A stretch of DNA of 37,679 bases from Pseudomonas frederiksbergensis (GCF_017114915.1 NZ_JAAUOE010000039.1:7197-44875), one strand, 5' to 3'; numbered from the stretch's first letter, positions 25,958 to 34,299 are shown. Translations and numbers: made by a program. The notes: a model not told the origin generated them from the sequence alone.

Positions 25958-26791
25958 TCAGGCCGATTGGCGCGATTGCAGGCTGCGACCGGCCAGCAGC
26001 GAAAGAACGCCATCGATCACCCGCGGATCGGCGAGCACCCGCTGATGACCGCCCTCTTCCAGGCGCAAAAGTCGGCTGTCGAACCAGGCTTCGTGGATCA
26101 ACTGGGATTCCTTGACTGGAACAAAGTTGTCGTCCTCGGCATGGACGATCAGCCCCGGCATGTCGAGCTGATAGCGCGCAACATCCAGCGCAGCGGCGCG
26201 CATACCGACGTCTTTCTCCACCTGGCGAATAAACGCCGAACGCGCTTTGGGCGGCAGGCGCACATATCGGGCAAAACCGCGCAGTACCCCGAGAATTCGC
26301 GCCGGGGCGGCGATCGAGACCAGGGTTTCGGTGCGCAAGCCCAACTGAACCGCGAGCATGGCGCTGGCGCCGCCCATGGAGTGACCGATCACCGCTTGCA
26401 GCGGTGGCAATTCAGCGGCCGCTTCGAGCATGGCCCGGGCAAACAGCACCACATTGGCCTCGCGGCCAGGCGAACGACCGTGAGCCGGGCCGTCCAGGGC
26501 AACCACGGTGTAACCGGCATCGACGAGCGCCGTGATCAGCGCGGCGAACTGCGTCGGCCGGCCTTCCCAGCCGTGCATCAACAACACCGCCGGGCCTTGG
26601 CCCCAACGCAGTGCCGAGAGACCGAAGCGCAAGGTGATCCGCTCGGACTTCGCCAGCAGCGGCAATTCCCAATCACGCGGCAGCAATTGCCGCGGGGTCA
26701 TGAATGCCAGGCGCATCTTGCTCGCCATCAGCTTCGGCGCGAACCAGCCCAAGGTGCCATTAACGCCACGAACCCAGCTCAACGTGTTCAT
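25958..26791 (-). CDS. Alpha/beta hydrolase
   Basis: A 277-residue alpha/beta-hydrolase-fold protein. The oxyanion HG is at 73-74 (LLMHGWEGRPTQF). The nucleophile elbow GHSMGG puts Ser138 as nucleophile. HAEDDNFVPV likely carries the acid, and GGHQRVL near 253 the catalytic His. The substrate is unknown. AGGAGATGGG precedes the ATG. It starts 30 nt after tetR, so it is probably controlled by that repressor. Confidence 0.88.
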   Translation of the reverse strand: MNTLSWVRGVNGTLGWFAPKLMASKMRLAFMTPRQLLPRDWELPLLAKSERITLRFGLSALRWGQGPAVLLMHGWEGRPTQFAALITALVDAGYTVVALDGPAHGRSPGREANVVLFARAMLEAAAELPPLQAVIGHSMGGASAMLAVQLGLRTETLVSIAAPARILGVLRGFARYVRLPPKARSAFIRQVEKDVGMRAAALDVARYQLDMPGLIVHAEDDNFVPVKESQLIHEAWFDSRLLRLEEGGHQRVLADPRVIDGVLSLLAGRSLQSRQSA

Positions 26792-26821
26792 CGCCCATCT
26801 CCTCAGGCTGACGCCTTTAGG

Positions 26822-27361
26822 TCATAGCACCGCCGATTTGGCGGCGCGCAGCAAACGATCAGACAACTCTCCTGGCCCCAGCGCCCGCGCCAGAGCCAAA
26901 CCACCGACCATCAAGGCGATGTCGGCCAAGACCTTGTCGGTGTCTTCCGGGCTGGCCGCCAACTGCGCGACCATCAACTCAACATGCTCATTCAACGCCA
27001 CACGAAATTCGTCAGGCAGACGGCCCAGCTCGCCGACCGACGCCGGAATCGGACACGCATGCTCGGTGGAATCACGGTGTTTACGCGACAGATAGAACGC
27101 CGCGACCAGCGCGCGACGCTCTTCGCCGGTCAACTCAGCGTCCATGTCGGCGATCAAGCCACGACGATGGCTGAGCAGCTGCTTGAACGCTTCCAGCATC
27201 AATGCGTCCTTGCTTTCGAAGTGCGCGTAGAAGCCACCGACCGTCAGGCCAGCCGCGCCCATCACTTCGCCCACGCTCGGCTCGGCCGGGCCGCGCTGGA
27301 TCAGCGCTGCACTGGCAGCCTTGAGGATGCGTTCGCGGGTTTGAGCTTTTTTATCGTTCAT
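26822..27361 (-). CDS. TetR-family transcriptional regulator
   Basis: A 179-residue TetR regulator. The N-terminal helix-turn-helix is at about 9-56 (SVGEVMGAAGLTVGGFYAHF, then ESKDALMLEAF). The C-terminal ligand domain resembles TetR_C groups linked to stress or electrophile sensing, but the ligand is not known. GGAGG precedes the ATG by 6 nt. A 13-bp palindrome lies 24-36 bp upstream of the ATG. It leads a probable operon with the alpha/beta hydrolase. Confidence 0.92.
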   Translation of the reverse strand: MNDKKAQTRERILKAASAALIQRGPAEPSVGEVMGAAGLTVGGFYAHFESKDALMLEAFKQLLSHRRGLIADMDAELTGEERRALVAAFYLSRKHRDSTEHACPIPASVGELGRLPDEFRVALNEHVELMVAQLAASPEDTDKVLADIALMVGGLALARALGPGELSDRLLRAAKSAVL

Positions 27362-27384
27362 CGTTGCCTCCGAATATTACGACT

Positions 27385-27397
27385 AGAATATTATTCT
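27385..27397. promoter_or_regulatory. Predicted operator of the tetR gene
   Basis: A perfect palindrome AGAATA-T-TATTCT lies 24 bp upstream of the tetR ATG. An additional GAATATT repeat is present at about 27372. Position and symmetry fit an autoregulatory TetR-family operator. Confidence 0.55.
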
Positions 27398-27487
27398 CAT
27401 AATAATTTTTCGCAAGTCGTGGATGTGACCGCTGGTCTGAAGAACAGTTTGAGGGAAAAGGAGAGTTGGCCAAACGCCAGACAAACA

Positions 27488-27517
27488 AAAGGGCCATTCA
27501 ATAATTGAATGACCCTT
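27488..27517 (-). terminator. Second terminator of the tRNA-Glu/Ala operon
   Basis: On the minus strand a 13-position stem AAGGGTCATTCAA/TTGAATGGCCCTT (one G-T-type mismatch) with loop TTA is followed by TTGTTTGT. Confidence 0.75.
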
Positions 27518-27537
27518 AAAAATCCCGCAAAGCGGGT
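27518..27537 (-). terminator. First terminator of the tRNA-Glu/Ala operon
   Basis: On the minus strand CCCGC-TTT-GCGGG followed by ATTTTTAA, starting 6 nt past the tRNA-Glu CCA. It is immediately followed by a second hairpin terminator. Confidence 0.8.
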
Positions 27538-27542
27538 AATCG

Positions 27543-27618
27543 TGGCGTCCCCTAGGGGACTCGAACCCCTGTTACCGCCGTGAAAGGGCGGTGTCCTAGG
27601 CCACTAGACGAAGGGGAC
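27543..27618 (-). tRNA. tRNA-Glu(TTC)
   Basis: 76-nt cloverleaf on the minus strand. The acceptor is GTCCCCT with AGGGGAC, the discriminator is G, and CCA is encoded. The anticodon loop CTTTCAC gives TTC. Last gene of the operon. Confidence 0.97.
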
Positions 27619-27638
27619 ACAAACCCTTCTATACAACT

Positions 27639-27659
27639 GATCAGTGCTGAGAGCTGATC
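27639..27659 (-). other. Spacer hairpin between tRNA-Ala and tRNA-Glu (copy near the terminator)
   Basis: On the plus strand GATCAGT-GCTGAGA-GCTGATC forms a 7-bp stem with one T-G pair. The equivalent hairpin in the second tRNA unit keeps the stem with different bases. Confidence 0.6.
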
Positions 27660-27698
27660 GATTCAAGGCCGGTGTGGCCAGACCTTGAACTGTAAAAT

Positions 27699-27774
<76 letters not shown>

Positions 27775-27827
27775 GGATTTTTCGCCTCGCGGCGGAGCGA
27801 CATCTTGCAACATCGCTTCTGTAAAAC

Positions 27828-27903
27828 TGGCGTCCCCTAGGGGACTCGAACCCCTGTTACCGCCGTGAAAGGGCGGTGTCCTAGGCCACTAGACGAAGGG
27901 GAC
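27828..27903 (-). tRNA. tRNA-Glu(TTC)
   Basis: 76-nt copy, identical to the gene at 27543-27618, anticodon TTC, CCA encoded. Confidence 0.97.
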
Positions 27904-27923
27904 GCAAACCCTTCTATACAACT

Positions 27924-27944
27924 GATCAACGCTGAGTGTTGATC
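27924..27944 (-). other. Spacer hairpin between tRNA-Ala and tRNA-Glu (promoter-proximal copy)
   Basis: On the plus strand GATCAAC-GCTGAGT-GTTGATC forms a 7-bp Watson-Crick stem, aligned with the hairpin at 27639-27659. Confidence 0.6.
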
Positions 27945-27982
27945 GCTTCAAGGCCGGTGTGGCCAGACCTTGAAGTGTAAAT

Positions 27983-28058
<76 letters not shown>

Positions 28059-28091
28059 TCATCGTTGATGTCATCGCTGAGGACGGGGCGA

Positions 28092-28120
28092 ATCTTAAGG
28101 GCGTATCGAAAGGCTGTCAA
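28092..28120 (-). promoter_or_regulatory. sigma70 promoter of the tRNA-Ala/Glu operon
   Basis: On the minus strand, perfect TTGACA (28115-28120) and TAAGAT (28092-28097) have a 17-bp spacer. A GC-rich discriminator TCGCCCCG and an AT-rich upstream stretch (28120-28150, UP-element-like) flank it, as in strong stable-RNA promoters. Confidence 0.85.
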
Positions 28121-28177
28121 ACTTATTTTTCAAAAAAATTAAAATTTTTTGTCGGCATAACAATCACTTACCGCCCT

Positions 28178-28197
28178 CCCCCCGTAAATTCGGGGGG
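28178..28197 (-). terminator. Possible weak terminator after gltX
   Basis: A 7-bp GC stem CCCCCCG/CGGGGGG with loop TAAATT, about 65 nt past the gltX stop. There is no T-run after it on the minus strand, so function is uncertain. Confidence 0.35.
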
Positions 28198-28227
28198 AAA
28201 GCGCCGAAGATCAGGATCAAAAGATCA

Positions 28228-28249
28228 CAGCCTTCGGCAGCTCCTGCAG
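28228..28249. repeat. Solo REP-like sequence downstream of gltX
   Basis: Contains CAGCCTTCGGCAGCTCCTGC. A near-identical 22-mer (20 of 22 bases) recurs at 29843-29864, on the other side of gltX. Confidence 0.5.
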
Positions 28250-28261
28250 AGTCAAACGCAG

Positions 28262-29743
28262 TCAGGCAATCGCGCCCAGAAGCTTTTCCCACTCCTTGTT
28301 TTCTTTCTTCGACACGCCGCCCAGCAGGTCGATGGCCTGGCGCAGACGGAAACGGGTCAGGTCAGGGCCGAGGATTTCCATTGCATCGAGCACCGATACC
28401 GAACTGGCTTGTCCGGTGATCGCGGCAAACATCAGCGGCATGGCGTCACGCAGCTTCAACTCCAGGGATTCGACCACCGCCTGAATCGTTGCGGTGATGC
28501 TGTCCTTCTCCCACTGACGCAGGCTTTCCAGCTTCCACAGGATCAACTGCATCAACTGACGAACCTGATCGCCCGAGAGTTTCTTGGATTCGAACAGCTT
28601 GGCGTCCGGGTTCACGCCACCGGCGAAGAAGAAGCCGGCCAGCGGGGCGACCTGGCTGAAGGTTTCAACCCGGCCCTGCACATGCGGGGCGATTTTCATC
28701 ATGTATTCAGGGTTCAGTGCCCACTTCTGCACGCGAGCGGCGAACTCTTCCACCGGCAGGTCACGCAGCCACTGGCCGTTGAGCCACGACAGCTTCTCGA
28801 TGTCGAAAATCGGCCCGCCAAGCGAGACGCGGCTCAGGTCGAAGTTGTCGACCATTTCCTGCAGGGAGAACTTCTCGCGCTCATCCGGCATCGACCAGCC
28901 CATGCGACCCAGGTAGTTGAGCATCGCTTCGGGCATGAAGCCCATGCGCTCGTAGAACGTCACCGAAGTCGGGTTCTTGCGCTTGGACAGCTTGCTCTTG
29001 TCCGGGTTACGCAGCAGTGGCATGTAGCACAGCTGCGGCTGTTCCCAGCCGAAGTATTCATACAACAGGATCAGTTTCGGCGCCGAGGGCAGCCACTCTT
29101 CACCACGCAAGACGTGGGTGATGCCCATCAAGTGGTCATCGACCACGTTGGCCAGGAAGTATGTCGGCAAGCCGTCGGTCTTCATCAGCACTTGCATGTC
29201 CATGCGATCCCACGGGATCTCGACGTCGCCACGCAGCATGTCCGGCACTACGCACACGCCTTCGGTCGGCACTTTCATGCGGATGACGTGCGGCTCGCCG
29301 GCGGCCAGGCGGCGCGCAACTTCTTCCTTGGACAGCAACAGCGCACGGCCGTCGTAGCGCGGGGTTTCGCCGCGGGCCATTTGCTCGGCGCGCATCTGAT
29401 CCAGTTCTTCGGCGGTGCAGAAGCACGGGAAGGCATGGCCCATGTCGACCAGTTGCTGGCAGTACTTCTGATAGATATCGCCGCGCTCGCTCTGACGGTA
29501 AGGACCGTGCGGGCCGCCGACATCCGGGCCTTCACTCCAGTCGATCCCCAACCAGCGCAGGGCGTCGAAAATCTGCTGTTCGGACTCGCGGGTCGAACGC
29601 AATTGGTCGGTATCTTCGATCCGCAGGATGAACTCACCGCCATGCTGCTTGGCAAAGCAGTAGTTGAACAAAGCGATGTAAGCGGTACCTACGTGGGGGT
29701 CCCCGGTAGGCGATGGCGCGATGCGAGTGCGGACGGTGGTCAT
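28262..29743 (-). CDS. gltX: Glutamyl-tRNA synthetase
   Basis: Class I aminoacyl-tRNA synthetase that charges tRNA-Glu with glutamate. The protein is 493 residues from ATG 29743 (MTTVRTRIAPSPTGDPHVG). The HIGH-type motif is HVGT at 17-20 and the KMSKS-type motif is KLSKR at 251-255. The zinc-site segment is Cys-poor around CFCTAEEL (107-114). The anticodon-binding helical domain forms the C-terminal third. A longer frame upstream has no ribosome site. The gene lies beside two tRNA-Glu genes, a conserved pairing in Pseudomonas, though transcribed from a separate promoter. Confidence 0.97.
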   Translation of the reverse strand: MTTVRTRIAPSPTGDPHVGTAYIALFNYCFAKQHGGEFILRIEDTDQLRSTRESEQQIFDALRWLGIDWSEGPDVGGPHGPYRQSERGDIYQKYCQQLVDMGHAFPCFCTAEELDQMRAEQMARGETPRYDGRALLLSKEEVARRLAAGEPHVIRMKVPTEGVCVVPDMLRGDVEIPWDRMDMQVLMKTDGLPTYFLANVVDDHLMGITHVLRGEEWLPSAPKLILLYEYFGWEQPQLCYMPLLRNPDKSKLSKRKNPTSVTFYERMGFMPEAMLNYLGRMGWSMPDEREKFSLQEMVDNFDLSRVSLGGPIFDIEKLSWLNGQWLRDLPVEEFAARVQKWALNPEYMMKIAPHVQGRVETFSQVAPLAGFFFAGGVNPDAKLFESKKLSGDQVRQLMQLILWKLESLRQWEKDSITATIQAVVESLELKLRDAMPLMFAAITGQASSVSVLDAMEILGPDLTRFRLRQAIDLLGGVSKKENKEWEKLLGAIA

Positions 29744-29842
29744 GGCATGTCTCAAAAAGAATGAAAAGCGAAGATCAAACAAGGGGCGAATGGTAACAGG
29801 CGATAGCCGCCCGGCTCCAGTGAGTGCGGGATTTAAGCGCTG

Positions 29843-29864
29843 CAGCCTTCGGCAGCTTCTACAG
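29843..29864. repeat. Solo REP-like sequence between uvrB and gltX
   Basis: Contains CAGCCTTCGGCAGCTTCTAC and matches 20 of 22 bases of the sequence at 28228-28249. Confidence 0.5.
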
Positions 29865-29872
29865 AGGGAGCA

Positions 29873-31888
29873 TCAAACTACGATCAACCGCTCCCGCAGC
29901 TTGCTGATTTCGTCACGCAGCTGTGCCGCGGCTTCGAATTCCAGGTCGCGGGCGAGCTGGTACATCTTCTCTTCCAGCTGACGAATGCGTTTGCTGATTT
30001 CGCTCGGCGAGCGCAGTTCGGCCTCATATTTGGCACTTTCCTCGGCGGCCTTGGCCATGCCTTTGCGCTTCTTGCTGCGCGAACCCGGCACGGTGGCGCC
30101 TTCCATGATGTCGGCAACATCCTTGAACACCCCCTTGGGCGTGATGCCGTTGGCCAGGTTGAAGGCGATCTGCTTGTCACGACGACGCTCGGTTTCACCG
30201 ATGGCTCGCTCCATGGAGCCAGTGATGCGATCCGCGTACAGAATCGCCTTGCCATTGAGGTTGCGCGCCGCCCGGCCGATGGTCTGGATCAGCGAGCGCT
30301 CGGAGCGCAGGAAGCCTTCTTTGTCGGCATCAAGAATCGCCACCAGCGAGACTTCCGGCATGTCCAGACCTTCACGCAGCAGGTTGATCCCCACCAGCAC
30401 ATCAAAGGTGCCAAGACGCAAATCACGGATGATTTCGACCCGCTCCACGGTGTCGATGTCCGAGTGCAGATAACGCACGCGCACGCCGTGGTCGGCCAGG
30501 TAATCGGTCAAATCTTCGGACATGCGCTTGGTCAGCGTGGTGACCAGCACCCGCTCTTCCAGGGCCACGCGCTTGGTGATTTCCGAGAGCAAGTCATCGA
30601 CCTGAGTCAACGCCGGACGTATTTCGATTTCCGGGTCCACCAGGCCAGTCGGGCGCACCAGTTGCTCGATCACTCGACCGGCGTGCTCGGCTTCGTAATT
30701 GCCCGGTGTGGCCGAGACGAAAATCGTCTGCGGGCTGATGCTTTCCCATTCATCGAACCGCATCGGTCGGTTATCCAGCGCCGATGGCAGACGGAAGCCG
30801 TATTCCACCAACGTTTCCTTACGGGACCGGTCGCCCTTATACATGGCGCCGACCTGCGGCACGCTGACGTGGGATTCGTCGATCACCAGCAAGGCGTCCG
30901 GCGGCAAATAATCGTAAAGCGTCGGTGGCGGCGCACCGGCCGGGCGACCCGACAGATAGCGCGAGTAGTTTTCGATGCCGTTGCAGTAGCCCAGCTCGAG
31001 AATCATCTCCAGGTCGAAACGGGTGCGCTGCTCCAGCCGCTGAGCTTCCACCAATTTGTTGTTGGAGCGCAGGTATTCCAGGCGTTCCTGCAACTCGACC
31101 TTGATGCCCTCGACGGCGTCGAGCAGGGTTTCGCGCGGCGTCACGTAGTGGCTCTTCGGATAGAAGGTGAAGCGCGGCAATTTGCGGATGACCTCACCGG
31201 TCAGCGGATCGAAGGCGGACAGACTCTCCACTTCGTCATCGAACAGCTCGATGCGTATCGCTTCAAAATCGGATTCCGCCGGGTGGATATCAATCACATC
31301 GCCACGCACCCGGAAGGTTGCGCGGGCGAAGTCCATGTCATTGCGGGTGTATTGCAGGTCGGCCAGGCGCCGCAACAGCGCACGCTGGTCGAGCTTGTCG
31401 CCGCGATCCACGTGCAACACCATCTTCAAATAGGTTTCCGGGCTGCCCAGACCGTAAATGCACGACACCGTGGTGACGATGATCGCGTCCTTGCGCTCCA
31501 GCAATGCCTTGGTCGCGGACAAGCGCATCTGCTCGATGTGGTCGTTGATCGAGGCGTCCTTCTCGATGAAGGTGTCGGACGACGGCACGTAGGCTTCGGG
31601 CTGGTAGTAGTCGTAATAAGACACGAAGTATTCGACGGCGTTGTTCGGAAAGAACGTCTTGAACTCGCCATATAACTGCGCGGCCAGGGTCTTGTTGGGC
31701 GCCAGTACGAGGGTCGGGCGCTGCACCTGGGCGATGACGTTGGCGATGCTGAAGGTCTTGCCCGAACCGGTCACACCGAGCAACGTCTGGTGCGCCAGCC
31801 CGGCCTCGATGCCCTCGACCATCAGGCGGATGGCTTCCGGCTGATCGCCGGCGGGCTCGAAGCGGGTCACTAGCTGAAATTCAGACAT
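29873..31888 (-). CDS. uvrB: Excinuclease ABC subunit B
   Basis: Central damage-verification helicase of nucleotide excision repair; acts with UvrA, then UvrC. The protein is 671 residues, the usual length. Walker A GVTGSGKT is at 38-45. The beta-hairpin segment YYDYYQPEAYVP is just after residue 90, and DESHVSVPQ is the Walker B box. Helicase motifs V-VI (LREGLDMPEVSLVAILD, QTIGRAARN) and a C-terminal UVR coiled-coil (RQLEEKMYQLARDLEFEAAA) follow. The start ATG 31888 gives MSEFQLVTRF with AAGAGGT upstream. No LexA-type CTGT-N8-ACAG box is visible in the upstream gap. Confidence 0.98.
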   Translation of the reverse strand: MSEFQLVTRFEPAGDQPEAIRLMVEGIEAGLAHQTLLGVTGSGKTFSIANVIAQVQRPTLVLAPNKTLAAQLYGEFKTFFPNNAVEYFVSYYDYYQPEAYVPSSDTFIEKDASINDHIEQMRLSATKALLERKDAIIVTTVSCIYGLGSPETYLKMVLHVDRGDKLDQRALLRRLADLQYTRNDMDFARATFRVRGDVIDIHPAESDFEAIRIELFDDEVESLSAFDPLTGEVIRKLPRFTFYPKSHYVTPRETLLDAVEGIKVELQERLEYLRSNNKLVEAQRLEQRTRFDLEMILELGYCNGIENYSRYLSGRPAGAPPPTLYDYLPPDALLVIDESHVSVPQVGAMYKGDRSRKETLVEYGFRLPSALDNRPMRFDEWESISPQTIFVSATPGNYEAEHAGRVIEQLVRPTGLVDPEIEIRPALTQVDDLLSEITKRVALEERVLVTTLTKRMSEDLTDYLADHGVRVRYLHSDIDTVERVEIIRDLRLGTFDVLVGINLLREGLDMPEVSLVAILDADKEGFLRSERSLIQTIGRAARNLNGKAILYADRITGSMERAIGETERRRDKQIAFNLANGITPKGVFKDVADIMEGATVPGSRSKKRKGMAKAAEESAKYEAELRSPSEISKRIRQLEEKMYQLARDLEFEAAAQLRDEISKLRERLIVV

Positions 31889-32224
31889 ACATACCTCTTG
31901 TTCACTCTTGCCCGGTGACACCAGACAGGAACGAGAAAGACCGCAAACGACCGATGTCGCCCGAGGAAAAAACTGGATTGTGCTCAATGTGGAGCCGATT
32001 GCCATCCCTTTCAAGGCAAACGTCCTACATCGGGTAAAACCTTTGACGACGCCACTCAACCAACGATCGAAAAATAATTGGAAAAACTTACCGTAAAAAC
32101 CGAATCGCCTGTCGCCATCAATCGCTGATGGCCTCTATACTAGCTCCCCGTTTGTGCACCGCTCTAGTGCATTCGGCTGGAGCGCGACACGTCCCTCCAC
32201 ACTCCATTCAGAGCCGCCGTAATA
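31889..32224. other. Divergent uvrB/aminotransferase intergenic region
   Basis: A 336-bp gap between divergent genes without a credible gene. It carries a TATACT -10 box for the aminotransferase at 32136-32141, with a weak -35 (TCGCCA, 32112-32117, 18-bp spacer). I see no clear uvrB promoter and no long repeat. Confidence 0.55.
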
Positions 32225-33421
32225 ATGAGCCTGTTCTCCGCTGTCGAAATGGCACCACGCGATCCAATCCTGGGCCTCAACGAAGCATTCAATGCCGATA
32301 CCCGTACCAACAAGGTCAACCTGGGGGTCGGTGTTTACTGCGACGAGCAAGGACGAATTCCTCTCCTGCGCGCCGTTGTCGAAGCCGAGACGATTCGCGC
32401 CGCTCAACACGTTTCCCGTGGTTACTTGCCGATCGACGGCATCGCCGCCTACGACCAGGCCGTGCAGAAACTGCTGTTTGGCAATGATTCGCCACTGATC
32501 GCCGCTGGCCGGGTCATCACCACCCAGGCCGTCGGCGGTACCGGCGCTCTGAAAATCGGTGCCGACTTCCTCAAGCAACTGCTGCCGAACGCCGTCGTGG
32601 CGATCAGCGACCCGAGCTGGGAAAACCACCGCGCGCTGTTCGAAACCGCCGGTTTCCCGGTGCAGAACTATCGCTACTACGACGCCGCCACCCACGACGT
32701 TAACCGCGCCGGCCTGCTGGAAGACCTGAACGCCCTGCCGTCCGGCTCCATCGTTGTGCTGCACGCCTGCTGCCATAACCCGACCGGCGTGGACCTGAGC
32801 CCGGCGGACTGGAAAAATGTGCTGGACGTGGTGAAAGCCAAAGGTCACGTGCCGTTCCTCGACATGGCCTACCAGGGTTTTGGCGACGGTATCGATGAAG
32901 ACGCTGCTGCCGTGCGTCTGTTCGCCGAATCGGACCTGACCTTCTTCGTCTCCAGCTCGTTCTCCAAATCCTTCTCGCTGTACGGCGAGCGCGTTGGCGC
33001 TCTGTCGATCGTCAGCGAATCGAAAGAAGAAGGCGCTCGCGTGCTGTCGCAAGTCAAACGCGTGATCCGCACCAACTACTCCAACCCGCCGACCCACGGC
33101 GCAAGCATCGTCGCCGCCGTGCTGAACAGCCCGGTACTGCGCGCCCAGTGGGAAGAGGAACTGGCCGAAATGCGCCTGCGGATTCGCGGCATGCGCACCC
33201 AGATGGTCGACCTGCTGGCAAAAAACGCTCCTCAGCGCGATTTCAGCTTCGTCGGTCGTCAGCGCGGCATGTTCTCCTACTCCGGCCTGACAGTTGAGCA
33301 AGTGACCCGCCTGCGCAGCGAGTTCGGCATCTATGCCTTGGACACCGGCCGCATCTGCGTGGCTGCGCTGAACCAGAGCAACATCGACGTCGTGACCAAG
33401 GCCATCGTTCAGGTGATCTGA
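32225..33421 (+). CDS. Aromatic/aspartate aminotransferase
   Basis: A 398-residue class Ia PLP aminotransferase of the AspC/TyrB group. It transfers the amino group between aspartate or aromatic amino acids and 2-oxoglutarate. The PLP lysine is Lys248 in SFSKSFSLYGERVG. Asp213 and Tyr216 (FLDMAYQGF) contact the cofactor. HNPTGVD (184-190) and the substrate-binding Arg of DTGRICVAAL near 376 are present. The sequence cannot firmly split tyrosine from aspartate specificity; Pseudomonas phhC/tyrB-type is likely. The ribosome site is poor. A strong terminator follows. Confidence 0.93.
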   Translation: MSLFSAVEMAPRDPILGLNEAFNADTRTNKVNLGVGVYCDEQGRIPLLRAVVEAETIRAAQHVSRGYLPIDGIAAYDQAVQKLLFGNDSPLIAAGRVITTQAVGGTGALKIGADFLKQLLPNAVVAISDPSWENHRALFETAGFPVQNYRYYDAATHDVNRAGLLEDLNALPSGSIVVLHACCHNPTGVDLSPADWKNVLDVVKAKGHVPFLDMAYQGFGDGIDEDAAAVRLFAESDLTFFVSSSFSKSFSLYGERVGALSIVSESKEEGARVLSQVKRVIRTNYSNPPTHGASIVAAVLNSPVLRAQWEEELAEMRLRIRGMRTQMVDLLAKNAPQRDFSFVGRQRGMFSYSGLTVEQVTRLRSEFGIYALDTGRICVAALNQSNIDVVTKAIVQVI

Positions 33422-33437
33422 GTCGTCGCGTGATATG

Positions 33438-33470
33438 AAAACGGGAAGCCAAAGTGGCTTCCCGTTTTTT
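33438..33470 (+). terminator. Rho-independent terminator after the aminotransferase
   Basis: A 13-bp stem AAAACGGGAAGCC/GGCTTCCCGTTTT with loop AAAGT ends in a run of T, 16 nt past the stop codon. Confidence 0.95.
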
Positions 33471-33561
33471 ATTGGCCTCAGATAAATCTCAAAGCAGCGG
33501 CTGCGCCCTTTAAACTCTCACAAAGTTTTGTGTACACCCGAGAATTCTTGCGAGAACCCAC

Positions 33562-33762
33562 ATGAAAAACGATGACCTACGCGCCGACCGCGACGAGCTG
33601 GACCACTTCGTGCCCCGCTCCTCGGCCAAACGCGGTAATAACCTGGTGCTGCAAGTGGCCGCGGGCGTATTCCTTGGCGGCCTGGCGTTGTGGCTGGTGC
33701 AGTTGGCGGCCACGATGCTGTACGCCAAGCTGATGCTCGCCACCATTACCTTCGGCGGTTAG
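33562..33762 (+). CDS. Small membrane protein, unknown function
   Basis: A 66-residue protein with a charged N-terminus (MKNDDLRADRDELDHFVPRS) and one hydrophobic helix at about 29-60 (LVLQVAAGVFLGGLALWLVQ onward). The ATG has a weak GAGAA upstream. No motif or family is recognised. It stands alone between the aminotransferase terminator and tRNA-Asn. Its coding character is supported by open length and by composition, not by homology. Confidence 0.7.
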   Translation: MKNDDLRADRDELDHFVPRSSAKRGNNLVLQVAAGVFLGGLALWLVQLAATMLYAKLMLATITFGG

Positions 33763-33822
33763 GCCAATTCGCGCGTACAGCCCTGGTCACTGAATCGAAA
33801 ATATCAATTTCCCAACAAAGGC

Positions 33823-33850
33823 TTGACTTCTCTTTTTGAATCAGTAACAT
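33823..33850 (+). promoter_or_regulatory. sigma70 promoter of tRNA-Asn
   Basis: TTGACT (33823-33828) and TAACAT (33845-33850) have a 16-bp spacer and end 9 bp before the mature tRNA. Confidence 0.7.
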
Positions 33851-33859
33851 ACACGCCAT

Positions 33860-33935
<76 letters not shown>

Positions 33936-33978
33936 GACAAGGTTCCAGAGAGGGCTTCCAAAATCTCTGAAACAACCG

Positions 33979-34005
33979 AAAAACCCGCCTTCTGGCGGGT
34001 TTTTG
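33979..34005 (+). terminator. Rho-independent terminator after tRNA-Asn
   Basis: Stem AAAACCCGCC/GGCGGGTTTT with loop TTCT and trailing T, 44 nt past the tRNA CCA. Confidence 0.9.
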
Positions 34006-34131
34006 CGTTTTGGCGTTCCGTCGGATTCCGGTGGGTACCGGCGAAGCGCAGCTCGCTCGCCTAAAAGCAAAACGTGGCGCAACTGAGTAAGCGCTCGGTC
34101 CTCATATCTCAGTGATCCGCTTGTCCACGCG

Positions 34132-34176
34132 GGTCCATCCAAACAGGGCTGCAAAGCCACCCTGTTTGGATGGACC
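34132..34176. repeat. Perfect 17-bp inverted repeat
   Basis: Arms 34132-34148 and 34160-34176 are exact reverse complements (core TCCATCCAAACAGGG) with an 11-nt loop. No T-run follows on either side, so it is not a standard terminator. Confidence 0.85.
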
Positions 34177-34209
34177 TCATTTAAAAAATCTAAAACCCAC
34201 GCAACTGTC

Positions 34210-34299
34210 TGTGGAAAACCAATGATTTCCACCGGTGGATAATTTCATCCACAGCCGCAGAACTCCCGAAAGTTCGAGCCTTGACCCGCATTCTCCACA
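34210..34299. other. Cluster of DnaA-box-like 9-mers around a palindrome (possible origin)
   Basis: Four 9-mers each differ from TTATCCACA or its complement by one base: TGTGGAAAA (34210-34218), GGTGGATAA (34234-34242), TCATCCACA (34245-34253) and TTCTCCACA (34291-34299). TCCACCGGTGGA (34228-34239) is a perfect palindrome. This looks like a replication-initiation region, but the reading is by eye. Confidence 0.4.

Noticed and set aside
31889..32100. LexA (SOS) box upstream of uvrB
   Set aside because: No CTGT-N8-ACAG-like sequence is visible on either strand in this gap.
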